Assembly: GCA_947482805.1 (NCBI GenBank)
Contig: CANKLK010000070.1
Coordinates: forward strand, 1 to 10,534
Direction of reading: 5' to 3'
DNA: 10,534 bases
Origin: Flavobacteriaceae bacterium
Lineage (GTDB): Bacteria; Bacteroidota; Bacteroidia; Flavobacteriales; Flavobacteriaceae
Shown here: positions 1 to 8,585 of the stretch, one piece after another
How positions within the stretch are numbered: position 1 is the stretch's first letter
Layout of the letters: every line of letters begins with the position of its first letter
Made by a program: the position numbers and the translations under genes
Notes under the pieces: model-generated
Told to the model about the DNA's origin: nothing
Seen by the model: only the letters and a program-made list of their open reading frames with translations
Database searches by the model: none

Positions 1-1311
1 ATTTAACTCTGATAAGAAAATATTAGTTTTTTCTTTATTATCACCGTCTTCAAAGTCTGGCAACCAGTTCATTTCATTTCCTAACGACCAAAGAATAATC
101 GATGAATGATTGTAATTTTGATTGATTATTTCACCAAGCATATTTTTAGTATTGGTTTTCCAAACTTCATTTCCAATTCCACCACGGCACCACGGTAATT
201 CATCCCAAACCAATAAACCCAATTCATCACATGCTTTATAAACTTCTGGATCTTGAGGATAATGTGCCAGTCGAACAAAATTCGCACCCATTTCTTTTAT
301 GGATTCCATGTCTTTACGATGTTGCTCGTTTGACATTGCTGCGCCAACGCCTGCATGTTCTTCGTGACGGTGCGTTCCGCGAATTAAAACTCGTTTTCCG
401 TTTAGGAAAAATGGACCGTTATCTTTAAATTCAAACCATCTAAAACCAAATTTATCCTCAATTCTATCCTTTTCGATTCCATTTTCTAGCAATGAAACAG
501 AAACAGAATATAAATTTGGTTTGTTGATATCCCATAATTCTGGATTTTTAATATCATTAAAAGCAATTATAGTTTCTTGACCTGATAAATTTCCTTTTTT
601 AGTTGCAATTATTTTTCCTTTTGGATTAGATAACTGGGCAACATAATTAAAACTACTTGGGTTTTGAAGATTTTTTACTGTTGCAATTACATTTAATGCA
701 GCTACTTTTTCTGAAACTTGAGGTGTAGTTATTTTAATGTTATCAATATTGTTTTTTTCCATGGAAAGCAACCAAACATCTCTGGTAATTCCGCCAAAAA
801 TAATAAAATCACTTTTTTGAGATGGAATTATATCAATATTATAACTATTATCAACACGAACTAAAACTTCATTATTTCCTTCGTTTATAAATTTAGAAAT
901 GTCAAAAGTAAATCCGATATATCCACCAATGTGTTCGCCAACTTCTTGCCCGTTTACATAAACTTTAGTAGTAATATTTGAACCTTCAAAATATAATTGG
1001 TATAGTTTACTCGAATCAATAGTTGAAATAACAAGGTTTTTTTTATACCAACTTGCGCTTCTTCTGTAGCCCGGATCATTATCAGTTGCATCTTGACTGT
1101 TCCAAGAATGAGGTAAGTTTAAGGTAACCCAATTTGTGGCGTTTTTTACTTCCGATATGTTTTTAGTATCATTTTCTAGGTAATTCCAACCCAAATCGAT
1201 GTTATCTTTAGTTCGAATTTCGCTTTTTGATTTTTGAGCATAGATTGCGTTAAAAAAAAATAATAAAAGTATAGATAGAAAATGTGATGGATTTTGAATT
1301 TTGAATTTCAT
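1..1311 (-). CDS. Secreted glycoside hydrolase family 2 enzyme (beta-galactosidase/beta-glucuronidase type), 3' end cut off
   Basis: This is an exo-acting retaining glycosidase, probably periplasmic, that removes a terminal beta-linked sugar from oligosaccharides. The 437 codons visible run to the window edge without a stop. A signal peptide covers about residues 1-25 (hydrophobic SILLLFFF, cleavage near IYA|QKS). A jelly-roll sugar-binding domain follows (about 40-185, with NLPHSWN, YFEG and VYVNGQEVGEH), then an Ig-like domain (about 190-290). The TIM barrel starts near 298 with FLNGKRVLIRGTHRHEEH, the family's usual entry motif. ANFVRLAHYPQDPEVYKACDE and the acid/base motif SLGNE (Glu413) follow. 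The catalytic nucleophile and any C-terminal domains lie outside the window. The start is 4 bases after the GH88 stop, so the two genes are almost certainly co-transcribed. Family membership is clear from these motifs. Substrate is not: galactosidase, glucuronidase and mannosidase all remain possible, and the residues that would separate them are missing. Confidence 0.93.
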   Translation of the reverse strand, partial: MKFKIQNPSHFLSILLLFFFNAIYAQKSKSEIRTKDNIDLGWNYLENDTKNISEVKNATNWVTLNLPHSWNSQDATDNDPGYRRSASWYKKNLVISTIDSSKLYQLYFEGSNITTKVYVNGQEVGEHIGGYIGFTFDISKFINEGNNEVLVRVDNSYNIDIIPSQKSDFIIFGGITRDVWLLSMEKNNIDNIKITTPQVSEKVAALNVIATVKNLQNPSSFNYVAQLSNPKGKIIATKKGNLSGQETIIAFNDIKNPELWDINKPNLYSVSVSLLENGIEKDRIEDKFGFRWFEFKDNGPFFLNGKRVLIRGTHRHEEHAGVGAAMSNEQHRKDMESIKEMGANFVRLAHYPQDPEVYKACDELGLLVWDELPWCRGGIGNEVWKTNTKNMLGEIINQNYNHSSIILWSLGNEMNWLPDFEDGDNKEKTNIFLSELN

Positions 1312-1315
1312 ATAA

Positions 1316-2488
1316 TTAAAGGGATTTTTTTCTAATAATAGCCTCTAAATAATAATAATCGGCATATACAATTGGACTGTCTATTTCATCTTTTTTAGGC
1401 CAATTACCGGTACTATGATTTAAAATAAATGGATCTTTCACAGCATAATTTAGTAAATATTTATCAGAACTTAATGTGTTTATTACTTTATTTGAATAGT
1501 CTAAATAAGCTTGATTTTTTGTAAAAGAATATAATTCGATTAATGCAGATGCCATTACCGCAGCTGATGAAGCATCTCTTGGTGCGTTTGGAATACTTGT
1601 GTCATTGAAATCCCAATATGAAATTCCATCTTCAGGTAAGGTTTTGAAATTTATATAATAATTGGCTGTAGCTTCGGCTTGTTTTAGGTATTTTTTATTT
1701 TTTGTATAACGATAAGCCATGGTAAAACCATAAACTGCCCATGATTGTCCTCTTGCCCATGACGAATCGTCATTGAATCCTTGAAAGGTGGCTTTTTTTC
1801 TTACCCCATTAGAAATAGTATCATAATCAACTACGTGGTAACAACTGTTGTCTTTTCTGAAATGATTTTTTAAGGTTGTATTGGCGTGTTTAATTGCAAT
1901 GTTTCTAAAAGTAGGGTCGCCAGAAATTATTGATGCCTCAAATAACAATTCGAGATTCAACATGTTGTCAATAATAACGGGGTAATCGAAAAGATTTTTG
2001 CTGTGATCCCACGATCTTATAGCGCCAATTTTAGCATTAAATCTTGTGATTAATGTTTGAGCACTTTTTAATATAATTTTTTTATATTTAGAATTGTCTT
2101 CTACATTGAGTCCTTTACCAAAGCTGCAATATACTTTGAAACCCATGTCGTGGGTACCGCCATTGAATTTTTCTTTTTCAATAAATGCATTCCATAAGGC
2201 GGCTTTTTCTTTATAACGAATATCGCCTGTAAGTTTGTATATCTGCCAAAGATTACCTGCATAAAAACCACTTGTCCAATCTTTAGATTTAACTTTTTTC
2301 ATCACTCCTGATGAAAGATTCATGCTTCTCGGGATCGAAACGGAATCAATTGGAAAATCTAATAGATTTAAAAATCTAGAATTGATTTCTTTTTTCAACA
2401 AACCAGAAACAGGATCATATTGTGCTGAACAATTAAAACTGAACAACATAAATACAATTATAATAAATAAAGAATTTAATTTCTTCAT
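1316..2488 (-). CDS. GH88 unsaturated glucuronyl hydrolase, secreted
   Basis: GH88 enzymes hydrate the double bond of the 4,5-unsaturated uronic acid that a polysaccharide lyase leaves at the non-reducing end, which releases that residue. The protein has about 390 residues, normal for the family. Visible family motifs, numbered from the start chosen here, are WTSGFYAGNLW, THDMGF with Asp114, VIIDNMLNLE with Asp174, FNDDSSWARGQSWAVYG, PRDASSAAVMASAL and, at the C-terminus, PIVYADYYYLEA. Asp114 and Asp174 are 60 apart and match the two key aspartates of characterised GH88 enzymes. The start at 2488 is preferred because it gives a standard signal peptide, MKKLNSLFIIIVFML, ending ..CSA|QYD. An in-frame ATG at 2518 would add ten residues (MPFNQTFKFT) before it. 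No Shine-Dalgarno sequence decides between them. The neighbours are GH2 downstream (4-base gap) and a putative operator upstream. Whether it prefers unsaturated glucuronyl from glycosaminoglycans, ulvan, xanthan or another polymer cannot be read from the sequence. Confidence 0.95.
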   Translation of the reverse strand: MKKLNSLFIIIVFMLFSFNCSAQYDPVSGLLKKEINSRFLNLLDFPIDSVSIPRSMNLSSGVMKKVKSKDWTSGFYAGNLWQIYKLTGDIRYKEKAALWNAFIEKEKFNGGTHDMGFKVYCSFGKGLNVEDNSKYKKIILKSAQTLITRFNAKIGAIRSWDHSKNLFDYPVIIDNMLNLELLFEASIISGDPTFRNIAIKHANTTLKNHFRKDNSCYHVVDYDTISNGVRKKATFQGFNDDSSWARGQSWAVYGFTMAYRYTKNKKYLKQAEATANYYINFKTLPEDGISYWDFNDTSIPNAPRDASSAAVMASALIELYSFTKNQAYLDYSNKVINTLSSDKYLLNYAVKDPFILNHSTGNWPKKDEIDSPIVYADYYYLEAIIRKKSL

Positions 2489-2636
2489 CGTGAATTTGAA
2501 TGTCTGATTAAAGGGCATGAAAAAAGTAAATTAGTTCATCTAAACAAAACGAATTAACAACAAGCTGAGAACGATTATCAAAACTATTAAAATTGATTGA
2601 AAAAAGTTGTTATTAATTACATTAAATTTCATTAGA

Positions 2637-2664
2637 CAAATGTACATTGAGCAAGAATATCAAA
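2637..2664 (-). promoter_or_regulatory. Predicted promoter for the GH88-GH2 operon
   Basis: On the minus strand, TACATTTG (2644-2637) is an exact match to the Bacteroidota -7 element TAnnTTTG. A TTTG at 2664-2661, lying 16 bases upstream, can serve as the -33 element, although the spacing is slightly shorter than usual. Transcription would start near 2630, leaving a 5' leader of roughly 110-140 bases before GH88, depending on which start codon is used. The -33 element lies inside the promoter-proximal copy of the direct repeat, as expected where an activator contacts RNA polymerase. The consensus match is seen; activity is inferred. Confidence 0.55.
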
Positions 2665-2698
2665 AATCCAAAATAGGGTGTTCAAAAATCCAAAAGAG
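2660..2698 (-). promoter_or_regulatory. Tandem direct repeat, candidate operator of the hybrid two-component regulator
   Basis: The 14-base word TTTTGGATTTTTGA occurs twice on the minus strand, at 2695-2682 and 2673-2660. It extends to a 17-base unit beginning CT[C/A] with one mismatch (2698-2682 and 2676-2660). The copies repeat every 22 bp, about two helical turns, which would place two DNA-binding subunits on the same face. AraC-type DNA-binding domains typically use direct repeats of about this spacing. The site lies between the end of an AraC-containing regulator gene and the GH88-GH2 operon, and it overlaps the predicted -33 element. Binding by the adjacent regulator is inferred from layout. 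Confidence 0.6.
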
Positions 2699-2717
2699 GA
2701 TAAAAATGGAGTTTTAC

Positions 2718-5700
2718 TTAGGTTTTAGTGTTGTCAGAAAATTTATTTAAGTATTGGGTTGGGGTTTCACCAAACTTCTTTTGAAAACATTTACAAAAAT
2801 ATTTAGGATTATTAAACCCTACTTGATAACTGACTTGAGAGATATTAATCTTGTTTTGTTCTAATAATTGTGCAGCTCTTTTCATTCTAATTTCTAGGAT
2901 AAATTCATTGGGAGTAAAATTTGTCCACGCTTTTATTTTAGTGAAAAGCATTGTTCTACTAACGCCAAGTTCGGAACAAAAAAAAGGAATGTCAAATTGT
3001 TCGTTTGAGATATTTTCTTCCACAACTTTAAAAGCCTTCTTTAACAACTGCTCGTCTAGTGATGAAACTGTTATTTCACTTGGCACAAAATTATCTTTTG
3101 ATGAAAATTTAGTTTTTAATCGTTGTTTAGATGCAAGCAAATTTTTAATTCTTAATTTAAATTCAATCAAGTTAAAAGGTTTACTAATATAATCATCGGC
3201 ACCGCTTTCAAGTCCTTCAATTTTATAAATAAGTGACGATCTTGAAGTTAGTAATATAACTGGAATATGACTGGTTTTAATGTTTTCCTTAATTTTAGCA
3301 CACAATTCTGTTCCCACCATTTCTGGCATAATTACATCGCTAACAATTAAGTCTGGCACAAATTTTATTGCTTTTTGGAGTCCAATAGCACCGTTTTCAG
3401 CAACGATGACATTGTATTCTGCTTTGAGCAGATTTTTCATAAAAGATCGTAATACTTTATGATCTTCAACAATTAAAATAGTGGGTTTTTCTTCGCCAAC
3501 ATTTAAGTCATTAATATCTTCTTCGTCTTTAATTTCAGGCAAATCCAATTGAACTTCATATTGAGCAACATCATCACTTATTTTAAAATCTTTTAAAATT
3601 TCTTTGTCCGAAAGATGTTTTCTACCAAGCTGCATTACCACTGTAAAAACAACTCCATTGGTACTTTTATTTTCAACAGTAATGGTTCCTTTATGAAGAT
3701 TTATAATGTTTTTTACAATAGACAAACCAATACCAGTGCCTTTATTGTAATTTATTTGAACTTGATTATGCGTTGGAATTTCAAAAAATAAGTCAAATAT
3801 TTTTTCGATATGTTTCTTATCAATTCCAATTCCAGTATCTTCAACTTCAATAATTATTTCGTTTTTCTCTTTTCTAATTTTAATTGCAATTTCGCCTCCT
3901 TTCGGAGTATAACGAAAGGCATTTGAAATCAAATTATAGAATACGCGTTCCAATTTAAACCTGTCAAAATAGACTAATATTTCCTCATCCGAAGATTCAA
4001 ATGTAAATTTATAACCCCCGACTTTAGCGTATTCTGTAAACGATAAAAAGATTTCCTTTACATATTTAACAATATTTCCTTCGGCAGCTTCTAGTATAAA
4101 TTGATTGTCTTCAAATTTTCTAAAATCCATCAATCTATTGATTAATTTCAAAAGATGATTGGCGCTACTTTCAATTACGAGGAGTTTTTTATACATTTCA
4201 TTTGAACCGTTGTAGTTCAAAAGTATCTGTTGTAATGGTCCTAAAATTAAAGTTAAAGGTGTTCTAAATTCATGTGAGATATTTGTGAAAAACTGCAGTT
4301 TTGCACTATTATCTTCTTTATTTCTTTCACTTTCCCTGTATTCCAATAATAATTTTTGGCGCAGTTTTTCTTTAGATTTTATTATCCATGACAAACCATA
4401 AAGTGAAATCAATAATAAAATTACATATAAAGAAAGTGCCCACCAGCTTTTCCACGGCGCGGGTTTAACAACTATTTCTAAAGTGGTTGGAACAGTATTC
4501 CAAATCCCATCATTATTAGCGCCTTTTACTTCAAAAACATATGTTCCTGAATTTTGAATCGTAAATGTTGCTGAAGTATTAGAGGTTGTCGTCCATTCAT
4601 TATCTAAACCAATCAATCGATAGGAGTATTGATTATTTGTAGAATTTATAAAATTGGGAATTGCAAAATTTATAGTAAAATTGGCCTTGTCATAAGTTAA
4701 AGTTAATGATTTTGTATAAGCAATTGCTTTTTCTAAAACGTCATTTTCATTGGCAACATTTATAGATTTGTTAGCAATTTTAAAATCGGTTAAAATAACT
4801 TGAGGCGAATACGTATTAACTGGGATTTTTTTGGTGTCAAAATAGGTAATTCCTAAAGGACCACCATAGTAAAATTTATTATTTCCAAGTTTTAAAAAGG
4901 CATTGTCATTAAATTCATTGCTTACTAAACCGTCTTTTTGGTCATAAATAAAGGCAGATTTATTTGATAGATTATATTTGATTATACCATAATTGGAACT
5001 CATCCATAAATTATTAGCATCATCTTCAGAAATAGAATGTATTGCAGTTACTTCTGAATCATCTTTTTTAATAGTTATTTTATGAAAATTTGTGCCGTCA
5101 AAATCATAAAGTCCCTTTGCCTTAGTCCCTATCCAAATTTTCCCTTTTTTATCTTGAAATAATGATAAAATATCATCTCCAGAAAGTAATTTGTTGTTAA
5201 AGAAATAATGTTTTATGTCATAGGTTTTATTATCAAAATCATTTAGATTTATAACATTTAGTCCACTTTGAGTTCCTATCCACAAATTGTCTTTTTTATC
5301 TATTAATAAAGTTCTGACTCTATTGTTAGTCAAGAAATTTTCAGAATAATTATCATTGCCAATTATTTGATAAGAATTATTTGAACTGTCGTATCTAATT
5401 AATCCTTTGCCAAATGTGCCTAACCAAAAAATATCTTTCTTACGCCCTTTTTTAATTACATATACACCCGATTCTTTTAATGCATTTTTTAATTCCGGAG
5501 CAATTTTATCGTTTACAAATCTTTTAGATTTAATATCATAAGCTGCCAATCCTTCGGTAAAAGTTCCAATCCAGAGAATGCCAGAAGTTGAGAGACATAA
5601 TGATTTTACATTATCAACTGAAACAGCATTGGAAGCATCCGAATTAAGTTTAGAAGTCATTCCAGTTTTACTATCAAAAACAGTAATTCCACCACCTTCA

Positions 5701-6815
5701 GTTCCAATATATATGTTATTATTTGTATCAGCGGTCAATGAACTTACTACATCATAACTTAGTGCGCTTGTTCCCGAATTTTGATTTAAATTGGTAAAGT
5801 TATTATTCGATTCATCCCAAATACTAATTCCATTGTAATAAGACCCAACCCATACCGAACCTTTTTTATCTGTGAAAACTGATTTGATTTTCCCGAAACT
5901 TGTCTTTCTATCAGGATTATTATATACTTTTTGAATACTTCCATCGTTTTGAATTGTACTCACACCTTCATAGGTACCAACCCAAGCAACTCCTTTTTTA
6001 TCAAAATCTAAAGTTCTTACATCTGTATTTATTTGGTTTTGATTTACTGAAAACGGAAGTAATTTTTTTGAAGTTGTATCCAATTTTAAAAGCCCATTTG
6101 TTTTGGTAGCAACCCATAAATTCCCAAAATAATCTTCTTTGATGTCCTGAACATAAACACTTTCGTTATTTACGGCATAATATTGTTTGAATGAAAAAGT
6201 ATTGCCTTTACGATTTATTAATCGGCACAACCCTTTAGATGTTCCAACCCAAATTACTCCTTTTTTTGTTTCATAAATAGACAAAACAAAATTGTTTGGA
6301 ATACTTAAATTGTTCTTAGAATTATGAAAAACAGAAGTGAACTTTTGAGTAATTTTATTGAAAATTGACAATCCACCTGCAGTTGCAATCCAGATCTCAT
6401 TTTTAATTTCTTTAATATTCCAAATTGTATTATTAGATAAAGTATTGGCGGAATTGCCATGCAAATAATGCTTAAAAATATTGGTAACTGGATTATAACA
6501 GTTAAGTCCGTTATAAGTTCCTACCCATATATTCCCAGTTTTATCGCCTTCAATAGAAAGAATATCATTATTACAAATTGACAAAGTGTCTTTAGGATTG
6601 TTTCGAAAAACAGTTATATTACTGCCATCATATCTATTAAGACCATCGCGAGTTCCAAACCACATTTGCCCCTGTAAATCTTGATGAATAGCAATAACAG
6701 AACTTTGCGAAAGTCCATTTACAGTTGTAATATTTTTTAATCTATATCGGTTAGATTGAGAGAAAGATCCAATAGAAAAAAAAATAAAAAAGAAATAAAT
6801 TAATAGGTTTTTCAT
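2718..6815 (-). CDS. Hybrid two-component system sensor/regulator (HTCS) with double beta-propeller, histidine kinase, receiver and AraC domain
   Basis: This single-protein signalling system senses a saccharide in the periplasm and regulates nearby carbohydrate genes. A signal peptide (about 1-19, ending SFS|QSN) is followed by about 14 propeller repeats of the form xWxGTxxGLxxYD between residues 30 and 690, enough for two seven-bladed propellers. A Y_Y_Y domain (about 705-780) and one membrane helix (about 790-812, LSLYVILLLISLYGLSW) follow. The cytoplasmic part has a HisKA domain with H-box NISHEFRTPL (His848) and an ATPase domain with NLISNAFRYT (about 961), DTGIGID and GTGIGLS (about 1026). 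A receiver domain follows with Glu1117/Asp1118, phospho-acceptor Asp1160 and Lys1212. An AraC helix-turn-helix pair closes the protein (about 1260-1360, SELGVSRTMLFTKIKAW and GFNNPKYFCKCFQKKFG). All key residues are present, so the protein looks functional. Its 1365 residues are typical of the class. The gene sits 72 bases after the beta-helix gene and just before the candidate operator. The family is certain; the ligand is unknown, though the gene context suggests a uronate-containing oligosaccharide. Confidence 0.97.
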   Translation of the reverse strand: MKNLLIYFFFIFFSIGSFSQSNRYRLKNITTVNGLSQSSVIAIHQDLQGQMWFGTRDGLNRYDGSNITVFRNNPKDTLSICNNDILSIEGDKTGNIWVGTYNGLNCYNPVTNIFKHYLHGNSANTLSNNTIWNIKEIKNEIWIATAGGLSIFNKITQKFTSVFHNSKNNLSIPNNFVLSIYETKKGVIWVGTSKGLCRLINRKGNTFSFKQYYAVNNESVYVQDIKEDYFGNLWVATKTNGLLKLDTTSKKLLPFSVNQNQINTDVRTLDFDKKGVAWVGTYEGVSTIQNDGSIQKVYNNPDRKTSFGKIKSVFTDKKGSVWVGSYYNGISIWDESNNNFTNLNQNSGTSALSYDVVSSLTADTNNNIYIGTEGGGITVFDSKTGMTSKLNSDASNAVSVDNVKSLCLSTSGILWIGTFTEGLAAYDIKSKRFVNDKIAPELKNALKESGVYVIKKGRKKDIFWLGTFGKGLIRYDSSNNSYQIIGNDNYSENFLTNNRVRTLLIDKKDNLWIGTQSGLNVINLNDFDNKTYDIKHYFFNNKLLSGDDILSLFQDKKGKIWIGTKAKGLYDFDGTNFHKITIKKDDSEVTAIHSISEDDANNLWMSSNYGIIKYNLSNKSAFIYDQKDGLVSNEFNDNAFLKLGNNKFYYGGPLGITYFDTKKIPVNTYSPQVILTDFKIANKSINVANENDVLEKAIAYTKSLTLTYDKANFTINFAIPNFINSTNNQYSYRLIGLDNEWTTTSNTSATFTIQNSGTYVFEVKGANNDGIWNTVPTTLEIVVKPAPWKSWWALSLYVILLLISLYGLSWIIKSKEKLRQKLLLEYRESERNKEDNSAKLQFFTNISHEFRTPLTLILGPLQQILLNYNGSNEMYKKLLVIESSANHLLKLINRLMDFRKFEDNQFILEAAEGNIVKYVKEIFLSFTEYAKVGGYKFTFESSDEEILVYFDRFKLERVFYNLISNAFRYTPKGGEIAIKIRKEKNEIIIEVEDTGIGIDKKHIEKIFDLFFEIPTHNQVQINYNKGTGIGLSIVKNIINLHKGTITVENKSTNGVVFTVVMQLGRKHLSDKEILKDFKISDDVAQYEVQLDLPEIKDEEDINDLNVGEEKPTILIVEDHKVLRSFMKNLLKAEYNVIVAENGAIGLQKAIKFVPDLIVSDVIMPEMVGTELCAKIKENIKTSHIPVILLTSRSSLIYKIEGLESGADDYISKPFNLIEFKLRIKNLLASKQRLKTKFSSKDNFVPSEITVSSLDEQLLKKAFKVVEENISNEQFDIPFFCSELGVSRTMLFTKIKAWTNFTPNEFILEIRMKRAAQLLEQNKINISQVSYQVGFNNPKYFCKCFQKKFGETPTQYLNKFSDNTKT

Positions 6816-6887
6816 CCTTTATTTATCTGAAAATAATTCAAATTGTTTATTAATATAGTGAAATTAATTCATTAACTTTTAAAAAAA

Positions 6888-8558
6888 TTACTTTAATCGT
6901 TTTTTTAATTGATAATAGTATAAAGATGGAATCTTCGTCATTGGCTGATTAATAAATTCTATATAGGAATCTGGGCCATATTTAACGGTGAAATTTCTGT
7001 TGCCATTTATTCCAATTATTCTTGCAAAAGGCCCTTCGTCCATTCCGTTAAGCTCAATTGGCGAAGAATTATCACCTGAAACATCCACATTAATATTCCA
7101 AAAAGTAGAGTATGCGCCGTGTGAAGGTTTCCAATAGCCAGCGCCACCTCCTTCAAAAAGAGGATATTTATTAGCTGCATTTGCTTCAAAATGAACTTTA
7201 ATATTATCAAATAAATTTTGATGATTGGCTCCTGCATGTTGGTCTAAATCAGGATCGGTAAAAAGCTCACAATTTTCGTAAACACTTTTAGTAGAAAACG
7301 TATTGAAACTCAAAGGATGAACCGCTTTATTATAGACTTTCAAATTTTCTACCAAAACATTATGAACGCCACCCATTGCGACTGTATAATGAGCAATATT
7401 TTTCCCTTCAGTAACAACATCCTTAATAGTTACATTGGCAATTTCTTCAGTTAGAATTCCACTTTCGGCATTATTTATAATTACATCTTGAACCCAACTA
7501 TTAAAAATACGCGTTAAAAATATCCCATTATATCCTTGTTCCACATGATGTGCAACTCGAGCAGCATCTGGAAAACTAATTCGTAAATGTTCAATCCCAA
7601 CTTCCGACAAATGATTCCATTCTATCAAAAGTGCTTGGTAATTTGGTTTTACATCTATCAATAAAGGCGTTTTTATAGTTACTTTGTTTTTAGAAATAGC
7701 TGCAATTTCAACTTGCTGGCGCACTAAAGCCAATGTGGGTTGTTTCCAATGAGAATAGCCAACTTTAACTTTTGAATTTTTATATAACGCTTCAATAATG
7801 TCGCCTTTTTCACCGTCTTTATTAAACAAATCTAATTCGACAATATCACCTACTTTTAATCCATTTACATCTGAAACAGTAAAAACACTTTCACCTTGTT
7901 TTCCTTGAATAACTTTGGCAAGAATTGTTGGTGGGGTATCGTATTTTTCCATGTATGCTTTTACACGTTGGTTTGGAATTTGTGTCCAAATCATCCCTCC
8001 AGACCATGCGTATTGTGAAAATGGCAAGTCAATATTATTCTCTTTTTCAACTTGTCTTTTACCGGTTGAAGTAAGATATTCGCGAAGTTCTGCAAGAGAA
8101 TCTTGATTTTTTAGGTACATCATTGGACGAGGACAGAAAATCTCAGTTCCCTCTTTTCCAGATCCAGCGCCACGTAACACAAAATTACTGCGCTCAATGT
8201 ATAAAATATCACTTAAAATTATTCTTCCAGCTGGCAACTGTAAAACAACACTTCCTTTAACTTCGTATGCAGCTTTAAATGCTTTTATCAATGCTTTAGA
8301 ATCGTCTAAATTGTCATTGGTAATTACACCATAATCAGTAGCTAAAATTATTTTTTCATTAATTACTGGGATTTTAATATTTCCAAAATGATACCCCGCA
8401 TAACTAAAATCAGGTAGGAAATTTTGTGAGGAAACTTCTTTCTGACTAATTATTTGGGGTATTTCTTGTGAATATAGTAGCGTTGAGTTAATTATAAATG
8501 AAAATAAAACAACACTGTGTTTCGTTATTAAACTGAATATGTTAGAAGTTGAATCCAT
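6888..8558 (-). CDS. Secreted parallel beta-helix protein, pectate-lyase-like; candidate polysaccharide lyase of unassigned family
   Basis: The 556-residue protein starts with a signal peptide (about 1-30, VVLFSFIINSTLLYS|QE). Near residue 72 it has ATDYGVITNDNLDDSKALIKAF, the usual first turn of pectate-lyase-superfamily beta-helices. A beta-rich insertion (about 220-310, with GLKVGDIVELDLF) interrupts the solenoid. Helical-ladder turns follow (about 320-430, for example VGIEHLRISF, VQDVIINNAESGI, NVTIKDVVTEG and VLVENLKVYN). The C-terminal third has His338-His339, a DQHAGANHQNLFD stretch (His441, His446), EGGGAGYWKPSHGAYSTFW and NGNRNFTVKYGPDSYIEF, and may correspond to a DUF4955-like region. 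I recognise the fold but not a characterised family, and I cannot identify catalytic residues. The gene follows a terminator, precedes the sensor gene, and shares the locus with GH88, an enzyme that acts on lyase products. An endo- or exo-lyase is therefore the leading guess; a glycosidase or epimerase on the same fold is possible. No T9SS sorting domain is seen at the C-terminus. Confidence 0.8.
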   Translation of the reverse strand: MDSTSNIFSLITKHSVVLFSFIINSTLLYSQEIPQIISQKEVSSQNFLPDFSYAGYHFGNIKIPVINEKIILATDYGVITNDNLDDSKALIKAFKAAYEVKGSVVLQLPAGRIILSDILYIERSNFVLRGAGSGKEGTEIFCPRPMMYLKNQDSLAELREYLTSTGKRQVEKENNIDLPFSQYAWSGGMIWTQIPNQRVKAYMEKYDTPPTILAKVIQGKQGESVFTVSDVNGLKVGDIVELDLFNKDGEKGDIIEALYKNSKVKVGYSHWKQPTLALVRQQVEIAAISKNKVTIKTPLLIDVKPNYQALLIEWNHLSEVGIEHLRISFPDAARVAHHVEQGYNGIFLTRIFNSWVQDVIINNAESGILTEEIANVTIKDVVTEGKNIAHYTVAMGGVHNVLVENLKVYNKAVHPLSFNTFSTKSVYENCELFTDPDLDQHAGANHQNLFDNIKVHFEANAANKYPLFEGGGAGYWKPSHGAYSTFWNINVDVSGDNSSPIELNGMDEGPFARIIGINGNRNFTVKYGPDSYIEFINQPMTKIPSLYYYQLKKRLK

Positions 8559-8585
8559 TCTTAAAATTATAAGTAAAACTTATCG

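Noticed and set aside
2416..2433. Cysteine in the GH88 signal region as a lipoprotein site
   Set aside because: The residues before Cys are SFN, which does not fit the lipobox pattern; cleavage after CSA before Gln fits signal peptidase I better.
2489..2518. Upstream in-frame ATG giving a ten-residue longer GH88 (MPFNQTFKFT...)
   Set aside because: It would place polar residues ahead of an otherwise standard MKKLNSLF signal peptide, and no ribosome binding site supports it. It remains possible but is less likely.
2519..2636. Possible leader hairpin (AACAAC and GTTGTT arms) between the promoter and GH88
   Set aside because: The arms are only 6 bp with a loop of about 50 bases in AT-rich DNA, so chance is a sufficient explanation; no known riboswitch motif was recognised.
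2851..3192. Plus-strand open frame of 113 codons inside the sensor gene
   Set aside because: It lies opposite the AraC and receiver coding region, has no recognisable domain, and is explained as a shadow of the strongly conserved minus-strand frame. The same holds for the other plus-strand frames at 231-428, 3280-3462, 5900-6109, 7915-8106, 9071-9367 and 10064-10300.
6816..6887. Separate promoter for the sensor gene in the 72-base gap
   Set aside because: No TAnnTTTG match was found on the minus strand; co-transcription with the beta-helix gene is the simpler reading.
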